This document shows, piece after piece, positions 10,940 through 22,139 of a stretch of 64,000 nucleotides of DNA. Position 1 is the stretch's first letter; every line of letters starts with the position of its first letter. The position numbers and the translations under genes are program-made. Source of the stretch: Stromatinia cepivora (taxonomy: Eukaryota > Ascomycota > Leotiomycetes > Helotiales > Sclerotiniaceae); contig RCTD01000030.1 of the NCBI GenBank assembly GCA_014898415.1, positions 496,001 through 560,000 on the forward strand, in the 5' to 3' direction. The notes below the pieces were generated by a model. It was not told the DNA's origin, ran no database searches, and saw nothing but the letters and a program-made list of their open reading frames with translations.

Positions 10940-13188
10940 TCACGCACAGCATTTCTTCCCATCCACCAACCTACTCACCCCATCCGTCAAATTCAACACA
11001 CTCTTCAACGCCCCATCCCTACTAGCCGCCACACTACTCGGCGTACTACAATACGAAGGCGGAACATCCAACGCGGGATTCTTGATAAAGAAATTCCTCG
11101 GCCTCAACAACAACGTCATAGGCTCCGCAGGCATGATGGGGAAATCCTCCGGACTGGGGAAATGCGTAATGCCAAATGTATGCCAGAGAACAATATCGGT
11201 ATTTTGAATCGAGGCCTCGCCGTTCGCGATCCATTCTGGTAGTCCGGCGCTGGGCTCGCCGGAGGTTTGAGGGACGTGCCGTCCCGCGGGGTGGAGTTGA
11301 TCGTCTGAGTACGGCGTGACGTGTACGGCGTGGCGGGCGAACCCGGCGCGTTTCCAGACGAGGGATCCTTCTTTGGGGAGGAGCTTGGGCACTTCTCGAC
11401 TGACGAGTTTGTAGGAGACGGGTTTGTGGGAGTAGGGGTTTAGTTTGTTGGGGTTGGCCATTTCCCATGTGCGGGATGTGATGCCGTCGTAATCCCTGAT
11501 TGATTCGTTGACGGTTTTGTATTCTGTTTTCTGGGCGAAGAAGGCGTTGCCGTGGGGGTTTTCGGCGGATCCGACGGCGCCGGCGCCCGGCATGGCGTCG
11601 GCTTGGAAGACGGTGTTGTTGGGTCCGTCGATGTTGGAGTCGATGCGTAGACAGAAGAGGTGTTGATGGTTGTGTGCGTTGACGCCGGGGTAGACTTCGG
11701 TTCCCCAGCCTTTGGTGTCTTCGCCTGGGTTCATGGAGTAGGTGTTTAGGATACCGGTGAGTTTGATTTCGAGTTGGATGGTACCGTCTTGGTGGAAGAT
11801 CCAGTACACGCAGTATTCGTAGTTGGCGGCGGTGAAGATGTGGGAGACGATGAGTTTACGGCCACGGGTCACAATGACGGATTCATCGCGGAAATCGGTG
11901 TGCTTGAAGAGGATGCCGGCATCTTCTTCGTGGATGCAGATGGCGTTTTTGATGGTGGTACTTTCACCCGCGCGGTTTACGAAGGCAGCGTCCTAATTTG
12001 ATTTATTGTTAGAAGAGAGTTAATATAGAGATCGAAATGTGTAAAACTATACCATGTAATGAATTGCACCTTTGCAGTCACAGCCGAGTGAGAGACTGTT
12101 AGTCATGTATCCTCCTCCATATTCTCCAAGATCGAAAGCGTGCTTGCGTTGATGAGGATGTTCGGGGTTACCGTAAGGAACGACCATCTCTACGAGAGAA
12201 AGTCTGTAAAACACTGGTCTAACAGTTCCCTTGTCGTTGTATGTAATATTGTTAAGGACAATTCCTTCCTTGTAATTGAATCCAACATGAAAGTTCCAGT
12301 TTTGCCAATCAATCTCACGACCATCAACCTTGAATGATACACCAGCTGGTTGTGTAATGTTGATTGGTGTAAGATCTTTTCTATATCCGCCTTCCTTTTC
12401 TATGCTCGCTGGATGGTAGTTATTTGGTGCTGCCTTGTTGACTGGTCGTCGAACTTCGGGGATATCGATGTGGATGATTTGTTGTTTTTCGGCATCGAAA
12501 ATAGGACAGAAATCGAGGGGGAAAGAGTATTGAGAATCATCCATGTGAGGTCGGTAGTACATAAGTGCTTGTTGTAGACGAACGTTGTTACCGAATCGGT
12601 GGTCGTAACCAATGGTCCATGCTATTATCGCTTAGAATAAGGGGAGTAAATGAAGAAAATGTAAGGAGGGACATACGATCGCAATACACTTTGTGCATAT
12701 CTTCCGCTGGAATACCACTCAAAATACATTGATCAATTACCTTTGGGTCTTTTCGAACCACATGCTCAACAATTTGGAGATCTTCCATTGTGATCTGGAT
12801 TTATTGTTAGCTTTAATGTCATAAGTAGATTGCACAAGACTATAGCACATACCAAAGGTTGTACACCATCAATATGTTCCCATTTCACCACCCTTCCCTC
12901 TGCCAAATCAACCAAGCCATCATAGACCTTACCACCTGGCGCAATCACTACCACATCTGCTATTCTCTTTGGTCTTGGGACAACTTGTGGACTTTCAAGC
13001 CATTTCATCATCTCCTTTTTGCGGGGTTCATAAAGTGTGATGGCATTGTAATGAACAGATCCCTTTTCGGCTCGGATGATCTGAACAGCTTTCTCAATCT
13101 CTGCATTGGAGAGAGGATCGAATGGATGTGGTGGAGGAGAAGCAGCGGAGAAGTGATGTGCGAGGGATTGAAGTCTGTTGGAAGCCAT
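10940..13188 (-). CDS. Copper amine oxidase (primary-amine oxidase, TPQ cofactor)
   Basis: Four exons: 13188-12853, 12794-12677, 12621-12053, 11992-10940, giving 691 aa. All junctions keep frame; exon 2/3 splicing recreates the family block YCDPWTIGYDHRFG. Copper amine oxidases convert primary amines plus O2 and water to aldehyde, NH3 and H2O2. The catalytic domain shows HAFDLGEYGGG with the base Asp near residue 315, the TPQ-forming Tyr near residue 399 in TAANYEY (consensus N-Y-D/E), the Cu ligand pair HQH near 450/452 and the third ligand His in THFPSPEDFP near 618. No residue needed for catalysis is missing and the length is normal. No secretion signal is evident, fitting the intracellular or peroxisomal fungal enzymes, although the C-terminus (KKCCA) is not a canonical SKL. 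A TATATATT element lies about 170 bp upstream of the ATG. The family call is secure. Confidence 0.95.
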
Positions 13189-14148
13189 TCTGACGAATTG
13201 CAAAGTCACTTGAAGGAAAAATGTACAGTGAGATATCCAATTGAAGTCGCGAACTTCCTTGGTCGAATCTCAGAATGAAATGATTCTTTTACAAGAGAAA
13301 GAACAATAGAAATGATATACAGAAAGAGAGGTAATTGGGGAACTTCCAGCGTCAAATATATATCTACAACGAGTATCTCCACTGAATGTAAGGTACCTGT
13401 GCGTGAGCGGGACTCGCTGTATCAATCGGGTCAAGACACGACAGCTCAATTCATGTAACTTTTCTCAACGGGTATTCTATTACATTTCTAAAGGAGTATT
13501 GTGAAGGTTATCGCATGGCTAGATATGCATGGACAAATCCTAGCTCTTCCAATAACATGGCCGATGGCTTTGATAGCTGTTCTAACGCAGTATGAAAGCT
13601 TGGAAAAGTGGAGAGAGGGGTTACGATAAAGGCTTGAGATAAGGACTTACTAAACCTAATCCAGACATAGAATCCCGAGGCACGTGACTATAAAGTCCAT
13701 CGAATTGAGAGATACGAATTAGGGATTAATTTCCGGAAGATTTCGTGTGGTGTGGGTGAGAAATAGGAAAGTGATGATAGGGAAGGGGATGTTCATCTGA
13801 TTGTTTTAGAAAGGTTGTTATGTAAATCAATATGCGATTCCGGAAGAGCTTTGGTTCAGATCGATCGTTGGGAATATCTCGAAAAAGGTCAGTATCGTGT
13901 CCTTCTCGCGATTGGTATATGACTGGCACCAATGGACGAGGGAGCTTTAATGAATAGGGAGATTACAAGCGAGGAATGAGAAGTACTGTATTTGTCGAAG
14001 TCTTTTGCAGATCAAGCAAACCGGCACGCACATAAGAGTCACATCCGAGAGGTGAGATGCAGAGCGTTTTGCCATGGTCAAGATGGGCAATAGATATTGC
14101 AATCTTGTAATATATTCAAAGTTCAACACCCGCTATGCAAAATGTTTG
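13189..14148. other. Intergenic with copper amine oxidase promoter
   Basis: Contains the upstream region of the copper amine oxidase and the 3' flank of the CE16 esterase, both minus strand. Apart from a TATATATT at 13354-13362 (minus strand) I see no motif, repeat or RNA gene. Confidence 0.5.
13354..13362 (-). promoter_or_regulatory. Candidate TATA box of the copper amine oxidase
   Basis: On the minus strand this reads TATATATTT, about 170 bp before the ATG at 13188. Support is from position and sequence only. Confidence 0.35.
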
Positions 14149-15337
14149 CTAACAAACATTTGGACCTGATTCCAACACCTTCGCAACCCCTTGGGCAAGA
14201 ACATCATGCATCGGATAAGTAGGATGCAATGAGTTCAACCAAAAATACTCATTGACTGGTATGTGACAAGATGGATCAGTATAATTTGGTGTCGGTGTAC
14301 CACTACAATAATTTGATTAGCAAGCCAAAATCAACCGAGTGATGAAAGGGGGAAACGGAAAAACTTACTTCTCATAAGCAACGCAATACGCGGTAGTATT
14401 TTGATAGACAGCAGTTTGGGGAAAACTCTTCGGATTGTCTAATACCTGCGTGAAGAGGGAATGAGCATCAACTGTGAATACGTTGACATCCGAGAAAGTC
14501 TTCTTCAGACTTTGCGCAAGTGTCGCGAGACGATTATTCCAATCGGCAATGTCAAGTTTTTCTTGAGCTTGGGCTGCCGCTCCCCCGGAAATTGACAATG
14601 GACTTCTGTCAACCGGGGGCACATTCAAGAATGCGAAGTTTCGAGCGCCAATATAGTAGAGCTCATCTACCAGACCATGGTAAACGGCCATGATTCGTTC
14701 GTTGAGGTTTGTAGTTGCTGGGACTCCAAGTAAATACGAATTACCGACATCATTGATACCATCAAAGATAGCAAAGAGGGTATTTCCAGATGACCATGGA
14801 GCTATTTCTGGTTTTCCTGCGTAGGTGGGAAAAAATTGATTCTCGATTTGCTCGGCGATAGAGGAGACTTGTGGTTTATAGGGAGCGACAAGATCAGAGT
14901 CGACGGTGGCTCCTCCATACGCCAAATTATACGTCAAGACGGTAGACTTGTTGTATTTGACCGTGAGAAAGTCAACCCAATTTTGGCCATTGGTAGCAGA
15001 ATATCCTAGTAGAAATTAGAGCTAGTTAGATGAGGTTGAGGGTGATTTAACCTGGATATGGAGGATTTCCAAGGGGATTAGTGGGTGTTGGCTGAGTGCC
15101 GTTCGTCTCAAATCCGGTCGTTGTGTATGAATCCCCACTACTATAATCAGTAAATGCATTTGAGCATTTTTTCTGCTGGAGTTCTCACAATGTAAATGCA
15201 TATTGGATTTTGTCCCAACTTGGCCAATTCGAGGTCGCTTGGCAGTGTTTCTGAGCATCCTGGGTCAACGGCGCTCCCTGGACGGAAGCTAGAAGAGATG
15301 TGGCAGCAAGCACAGTGGTGAAGCGTAATGAAACCAT
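14149..15337 (-). CDS. Secreted SGNH/GDSL acetylesterase, CE16-like
   Basis: Four exons: 15337-15189, 15140-15052, 15005-14369, 14302-14149, giving 342 aa. Residues 1-21 form a signal peptide (Arg near the start, hydrophobic core, Ala-x-Ala-like end VQGA). Splicing intron 1 creates FSGDSYTTTGF, the SGNH block I, with nucleophile Ser54. Block II is in the AYGGAT stretch, block III is GIND with Asn164, and the terminal block is LHPTYPMHDVLA with catalytic His318. This pattern and the PPYPGYSATNGQNWVDFLT region match fungal family CE16 exo-acting acetylesterases, which remove acetyl groups from plant hemicellulose oligosaccharides outside the cell. The upstream neighbour on the same strand is the amine oxidase; no functional link is evident. 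Substrate is inferred from family only. Confidence 0.88.
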
Positions 15338-16361
15338 GTTCACAAGATGTTGACAGAAGGTGTATGATTTTAATGCTGATAGTCAGAAGGTTTGATAGAA
15401 GATTTTAAGGGAGAAACAATATGTATATGAACAAGTTCAAATGGCCATCTCCTCAGAGGTTGTTCTCCACTGACAGCAGGATAATACATGTAGCCATGTC
15501 TCTAGGGGTAGAATGGGTAGATATAAACAAATTCCGACCATGCCTTCTGAAGTTCTTCCCCGCCAGAGTATAAATCGGATGCAAATGGTGTTTTGTATTC
15601 CGGATTGCAGACGGAACATTTCGTTCCGCTGCCGGTTGAAAGTTAAGCTTCTCCACGATGTATTTTACATGCGGGGAGGATCTAGCAACCGCCTGCGCCG
15701 TGGTAGAAACTCTCCAATGATGTTCTAAGTATCAATTTAACCCGGTGGAGAACTCGAAGTTACGTTAAACAAATTGAACCTGGCGATTTCGGGTGATTAG
15801 AAAAGCGGAAAAACTTGCAATGATATCCAACACAGAAACACAATGGTGAATCCTTAGTCGAGCTTTTTGATTTTAAATCCGATGATAAAAAATCTTCCAA
15901 GTTCAACATTCGAAGAGTTTTCTAGATCTCGAAAAATATTAAAGATTCAGACACAGCCTCTTACCCCATCATCCCACCCTTAAGAAATTGTCTGTAGAGC
16001 CTTAGTAAACATTTAGACCAAATCATTGAATTCAAGCTGCATACATATGAAATTGAACAATTAGAACTCAAACATTCGGATTGATTGTAACATGGTTTCC
16101 AATTCGAATGTTTAAATAAGGTGGAAATCACTGCAATGCTCTCTGTTCCTGTTCCCCAAATTAAAGTCCCGAAGCATTTGGCTTTGTGATTATGAAGTTG
16201 AGAGTTCTCTAGACAGATATGTTATTCCTGAAATCTATAACTTGCGAAGTGCAGGTATAATTCTTATTCCACAAGAAATCCCAGTACATCAAACCATTGG
16301 ACGAGACCTGGAGGGAACCCACAATGATATGTTGCAGTGATTCGTCCTTTTATCAGTTTAA

Positions 16362-16446
16362 GTAGTTCGCTGTAGTTCGCTGTAGTTCGCTGTAGTTCGC
16401 TGTAGTTCGCTGTAGTTCGCTGTAGTTCGCTGTAGTTCGCTGTAGT
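16362..16446. repeat. Exact 10-bp tandem repeat (TGTAGTTCGC), 8 units plus a partial
   Basis: Eight consecutive decamers without a single mismatch (the first lacks only its initial T) followed by a partial copy TGTAGT. The perfect identity implies recent expansion. It lies in no recognised gene; the minus-strand open frame through it reads a repeated Thr-Ala-Asn-Tyr-Ser-Glu-Leu-Gln-Arg-Thr pattern but has no other coding support. Confidence 0.95.
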
Positions 16447-16585
16447 AGGGTGCAAGTCATTGTCACCCGGATTCTTCGAGAGAGAGAGATATATATATAT
16501 ACATATACGAGATGTTAAACTCGAGCTAAGGAGCGAGCCAGCGGTTGCTAGAGATTAACTGAAGATTAGGTTCGTCAGGCCATTT

Positions 16586-16643
16586 GTACAAGAAGAGATC
16601 TTCAAGACTCTCGGGAAGATCAGAGTCTTGAAGATCTTTGTAC
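16586..16643. repeat. Long imperfect inverted repeat (hairpin)
   Basis: Left arm starts GTACAAG and ends AAGACTCT (to 16611). The right arm, 16622-16643, is its reverse complement apart from a 4-nt insertion (GAAG) in the left arm. The loop is 10 nt. That gives 22 paired positions, too long for chance in a spacer. Confidence 0.8.
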
Positions 16644-17479
16644 GTATCGGAGACTATTAAGTAATTATATACGACGTATCAACACACGATTGACTTCATC
16701 GAAATAGCATCATTTAAATTGGTTTCCATTAAGTAGCGTGATGGAACGGGCCGGATAGAAGCGTTTTCATGAAGCGTACAGTAGTGCTTCAAAGGTATCG
16801 GAAAGATAGCTACGAGTATTTGGGCGTCGCATGATTCCAAATAGATTGAAGTTAACGTTTTAATGTCATCATCTAATCTATAACAATGATAACCAAAGCT
16901 TTCCTTATCAAATACCCATCCTCAATATTCATCTCAAAGTTTCCCAGGTCCAGGTAGGTCGGTACTGGTCGGCATCGATAATTCGGCCATGAGACAAAAA
17001 AGCAATTAATCCAATCGCCACCTACGCCACCTAAGCCTAGAAATCTTTTATATGGGGGCGGTAAGGAAACTCCAAGCCAAAGCCCTGTGCCCTGTGAAGC
17101 CACTCTCACGGGTAATAGCTCAGATCACTACCGACGAAGTTAGCAACAATCCAATCAAATTCCAATACAAACGGGAAAAGGTAACATGAATGAATTGAAC
17201 GAGTAAAATAGTAGAAAGGTCCACTTAATATCATTCACAGAATGGATACCAGGTACATTATAAAATCAATAGATCGGTGCAAGACCAACAAAGCATATAA
17301 ACTGAGAAAAAGCATTCGAAAAGTTTTCACGTGTAATGATTTCTTTGGGCAGCAAAAATGCATAACGGGAGTTTATCAATCGCCCAATGATATTTACTTG
17401 GCGAAAAGTTAAACCATGAGTGAATCCTTGAACCCTTCGTCACCTTTAACCTTGTTCTTGATGAAGCCTCCTGCTTCTA

Positions 17480-17508
17480 TGCCCTGCCCTGCCCTGCCCT
17501 GCCCTGCA
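17480..17508. repeat. Pentanucleotide (CCCTG)n microsatellite
   Basis: About five consecutive CCCTG units, inside the likely leader/promoter of the gene at 17959. Confidence 0.85.
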
Positions 17509-17958
17509 ATGTTTCCTCGTTCTCTCTCACACAAAACCCAAGATCCTCGAAATAATATCCACCCATCATTCACCATCCTCCCTTTTTCAAAAGAACTTCA
17601 ATAATAATAATAACAATAATAAGTCTCGAATTTATGAAGTTGATGAAGTTTATTATTTTATTACATTCCAGCCTCCTTATTTTCTAGTGGTGAAAATTTT
17701 AAAATATATATCACCTCCGAAAACCAACGTCTTTTGAATTGATTAGCAACTTGTTGGTTGGGGTTTGATCATACACCACCCACCACGTTTTTGATCACTT
17801 AAGCGGGGTACGAGGTTCACATTGCATCAACTGAGTCGTTTCGCATAAGACATCTATTCTCTCAGCTGAACATCGACTTCTTCAAATCTTTTCAACAATT
17901 TGAAAAACATCTCTCGGCAGTTTCGTTTGATTTTTTTTTAAATCAAATTTAATTCATC

Positions 17959-19941
17959 ATGTCTAGAATGGGAGATCCTTATCGTAGTTCCTCGGAAGCC
18001 CTTAGCAATTATGGCGGTAGCGGCCGTGGCGGCGGGGCTAATCGTTGGGATACTGAGCGACTTGCCTCGGAACGCGACCGAGTTCGTTTCGCAACTGAGC
18101 GAGAAGAGCGAGATTCACGATTTCTTCGAGCTACAGCTGGTCATACACGAGAACGATCATATGATGATGCTTATGAACGTCGAGGACCACGAGGATACGA
18201 AGAGGAACGTGAACATTATGAAGAACGAGATTATTACGATTCACCGAGATTTCAACGAGAGCCAGAACCAGGAAGACAAAGAACTACAACTATTACAATG
18301 GAGAGAGAACGAGAGAGGGAAAGGGATGATTCTCCACCGCCTCGAAGAGCTGGTGGCAGACCGGCATTTTTGAGAAGACAGAGCTCCCTTGATACATTTG
18401 ACCGCAAGCCGTTGGTGAGGTACGAAAGAGAAAGGGAGAGGGAGAGGGATGAATATGGTCCTCCTGCCAGACGTCCAGATGTTAGACCACCACCTTTGAC
18501 ACCCGTTCCACTGCCAAGAGGTAGAGGATTACCACCACCTAGACGATATGCCGAAAGAGATTACGAGGAAATCAAGGTTGCGGAACCCGACTTCTATGGC
18601 GATGAAGACTTCAGAGCTTACCCCGAAAGAATCAGAGAAAGGGAAATTGTCAGACGGAGAAGAAGAAGTCACGAAAGGCGGGGAAGCCATGAGAGGCGAA
18701 GCCATAGAAGCCACAGCAAGGAAAGTCGTTCAACCGCTACAAGAAGTGTTAGAAGCGAGAGTGTTAGCTCGTCAGATAGTGGTACCACGATATCAGTGAG
18801 AAGTGAGTTTCCTAAGAAGGGAAAGACGAGAATGCCAGCTAGGTTGGTCAGCAAGAAAGCTATCATTGATTTAGATTATCCTTTCGAAGAAGAGGTTAGT
18901 CATTCTAATATTCATTAATCAAGCAGATTGTGCTGACATTACAGGGTGATACAATCATCATTCAGAAGGCACTTGGAAGAGAGAATATCGATGAAGTTAT
19001 CAAGTTAAGTGAAGAATATAAAGCAGCTGAGAGTGAGTATTTGTTTTTCATTCCCCATTGATCACTGCATCAAAATGCCCTAACCCCATTCTACAAAAGA
19101 AATCAAAGTCAAGGAGACGAAAGAGGTAGAGACAACTCTAACAACATACCTCGTTGGTCCAGAACTCGAAATGTCCGGTGCCCGATCAGAAGCTGGAACC
19201 GTAATCGAAGAACGTACTGAGGTCTTCAATATCCCACCACCTCCATCAATAGTACACCATGCTCCCCCACCTCCTCCCTCAGTACACTATGCGCCTCCCC
19301 CTCCCCCTCCACCAGCGCCAGCTCAATGGGCACCACCTCCTCCATCGGTTGTTTACGCACCACCACCTCCACCGGTTATATATGCACCACCACCACCACC
19401 ACCCCCTCAACAAAATGTTGAGATTCATGAAACAACTAAGATAGTTGAACGTTCCCCATCTCCAGCAAGAAGCACATACTCTCACCATAGCCACCATAGC
19501 CACCATACTCACCACCATCATGACCCTGTCATATTGGAAGGACGCCCTAGATCGCGAGATGAAGAAAGTGTCTTTTACGAAAAGCGTGAAATCATTGAAC
19601 GCACGGAGCCTATTGGTGCGATGACCTTATCACGCTCTCATAGTCATCGTAAAGATGAACGTGCAATTCGAGCTGAAATCAAAGCGCTTGAGGCAGAGAA
19701 GGAAGCCCTCAAAGCGGATCGACGGGCTAATCGAGAGTTACGTCGCGCGGAGCGTCTTCGTCGTGAAGGTGGCCGACACAGCGATAGCCAGTTGGTACTT
19801 TACGAAGATGAGATCCACGATGGTAGAGATGTGACCATTGTAAGAAGGGAGAGAATCGTGGAGCCTGAAGGAGGTGTCAGGATCGAAAAGGACCGAAAAG
19901 GTAGGATGAGCATCAGTGTTCCCAAGTATGCCTATCGTTAG
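17959..19941 (+). CDS. Pro/Arg/Glu-rich protein with DUF8035-like segment
   Basis: Three exons, 17959-18894, 18945-19032 and 19100-19941, give 621 aa. Donors are GTTAGT and GTGAGT, and both junctions keep frame. Residues 1-300 are extremely rich in Arg/Glu with RERERERERDD-type runs and Arg/Ser stretches, so probably disordered or long single helices. A compact, conserved-looking segment spans the splice sites: residues about 296-340 read KKAIIDLDYPFEEEGDTIIIQ, then an alpha-helical stretch. It resembles the fungal DUF8035 domain from memory. A PPPP/YAPPPPP block follows at about 365-430, then a His-rich HHSHHSHHTHHHH run, then a charged coiled-coil-like region (EIKALEAEKEALKADRRANR). Function is unknown; the architecture suggests a scaffold. 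The ATG at 17959 follows a pyrimidine-rich leader and gives the longest open frame. Confidence 0.8.
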
Positions 19942-21200
19942 GTGTCTTGCCTGATTGAGGTGGGTCACTTGGCATTGGGATGGGTGGGTTTTGTGAATGA
20001 GGCTAACCAGCTTATTCTTCATAGCACCTCCACCAAAATTGGTTAGAGCCATGTTGGCTACTCTTACTTAATTCCTGCCATTTGACAATCAATACATTTC
20101 GTTCCTTACGTTAAGCGCATAATGAGCTGAAATGGTTTAATAAATGGCGTTGATCACAGGAATTCGTTGTTGGATCGGATGGAGCTCATGGGTTTTCTAC
20201 GCAGGCAGTAGTTGTACTTCTTTTTCTATTTCCTTTGAACTTTTTGACGGCATGTCTTTTAGACTGTATTTGACATGAAGAGGAATTCATGGGAGGGATA
20301 TTGGACAATGAATTATACGATGATATCTACAGCAGCAAGTTCACGTTTTTTTTTTCTCGGTTCGAAGACACTAGTTTGGATCCGTACAACTTTTGATTGC
20401 TTCACTCTTCGGTTCTTCTTTTCTTTTTTTTTTTTTTTTTTTTTTTTTCAATCTTGCGGATTTATTGATGATGCTACCTACGAATCCCCTTGATAATTGG
20501 TTAATGGATGGATGGTAGGGTGAATGGTAGGGTGGATGGTAGGGTGGATGGATGGATGGGTGGTTGGATGGCGGGTCTACAGTGGGATTTTGCCTGCGCA
20601 CTAAGGAATTATGGAATATCTAGTAGATAGTTTAGGAGAAGAGAAAATGCAATTTTACGATTATGATTATGATTATGATATGATTGTGGTTACCGTGATT
20701 GTGATTGTGATTGTGATTTTGGTGCGTGTGCTCTCTTGCCTTTGTTTTCCGTTTCTTTTAAAGGGTTTATAATGGAATGAATGAAATGTGAGGGTAGTCA
20801 TCCATGTACTCCGTAGGAGTAATCTACTTCGTAGATGTATGTACCTATGTATATCTAGATAGGTAATGTAAGAGATGGAAACAACTTTCTTCTGAATATT
20901 TTAGTTTTTTTATATTATATTATATTATGATATAATAAATATAATATAATACTTGTGATATGATACTTATGATATAAAACCCTTGTAGAGAATCCTATAT
21001 ATTTGTATATTGTATATTGTATATTGTTTTGTGAATATTGAATATATACTATTATTTGTATGGTATTATATAGATACCTGATAGTATTTATCGCTTCTCA
21101 TTGAGGTTCTTTAGGTTCTAACTGTAGGATTGCAGATTTTGAAGGTAGAATGAAAAGAAGAAACGGAATCGAGATTTGGATTGGATTTATAAATTGAGGA
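19942..21200. other. Intergenic, low-complexity transition to the AT-rich block
   Basis: 3' flank of the preceding gene, then a 25-bp T run at about 20425-20449, GGATGGTAGGGT-type repeats (20505-20575), GATTATGATT/GATTGTGATT repeats (20655-20720) and AT-only stretches from about 20905. No gene is supported. Confidence 0.6.
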
Positions 21201-22139
21201 TTGATTGATGGATTGATAAATAATAACTCGTTTGATAGTAAAAGATAATACTATCATTCAAGCTATTCATAATATTCAGATATTATATTTGGATGATAAT
21301 ATTCAAATACTATTAGTGAATTTTTCTATATCTTATTTGATAATGAAATATATTTTTCGAATTCAAATATTTTTTATTTGATTTTTATCTGATTTTTATT
21401 TGATTTTCATTTGATTTTCATTTGATTTTCATTTGATTTTCATCTGATTTTCATCTGATCTTCAAATTTGAAGATACATTAATACTATTATAATAATTCG
21501 AATTTAGAAATGATATAATGATAATTAGAATTCCATAAATTTCTTTATTTTCAATAATTCGGTACAAAAAAAATAAGTTTTACATTTTCAATTTTGAAAT
21601 TATATAATGTGGTGTCACGGGAAATGATTACTATATCAACCCAATTAACCATTCGTCAAGAATGGCGTCACTTTTGGTGTGACAGTTATGAGCCCGGTAG
21701 CCCTTAAATCTACGCAACTTCCTATCCGGTGATTATTAAGTATTTAAGGGATCATTCTTAAAATATCATTCCTACTTTATTTATAATTCAATATTTATAT
21801 TAATTCAATTACCTTCATTCAATATAACAAAAGATCAAAACGATTTTTTTTTTTATAACCCGTATTCAATAATTGAAATAGTATTTATACTTGAAAAATA
21901 AATATTAAATTCAAAGAATCTGAGATTCAATTAATCCAAAAAACGATCTACTTGTTTCTATATCAGCAATATCTATTTCAAACTCCGATCTAATGAATAA
22001 ATCTATCCATACTCAGATTGATTGGTTTTCAATTAAATTATCTATTTTACCTTTTGTTATTGATCTTCAAATCAAATATAATCAAGAGAAACAAATTCAA
22101 TATTAAAAGAAATTCTCGGAATATTTTATAGCGATTCAA

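Larger units (their letters stand above)
15338..17958. other. Long intergenic region with repeat array and hairpin
   Basis: 2.6 kb without a supported gene. It holds the 10-bp tandem array at 16362-16446, a (TA)n run near 16490-16502, the hairpin at 16586-16643 and a pentanucleotide CCCTG run at about 17480-17508. The last 350 bp are CT/AT-rich leader-like sequence before the gene at 17959. Confidence 0.55.

Noticed and set aside
16362..16446. CRISPR-like direct repeats
   Set aside because: Units are contiguous 10-mers with no spacers, in a eukaryotic genome; it is a minisatellite.
21613..21684. Short element bounded by TGTCAC and GTGACA
   Set aside because: Only 6-bp inverted ends and no target duplication; the following GC-richer sequence suggests part of a larger unrecognised piece, so not called.
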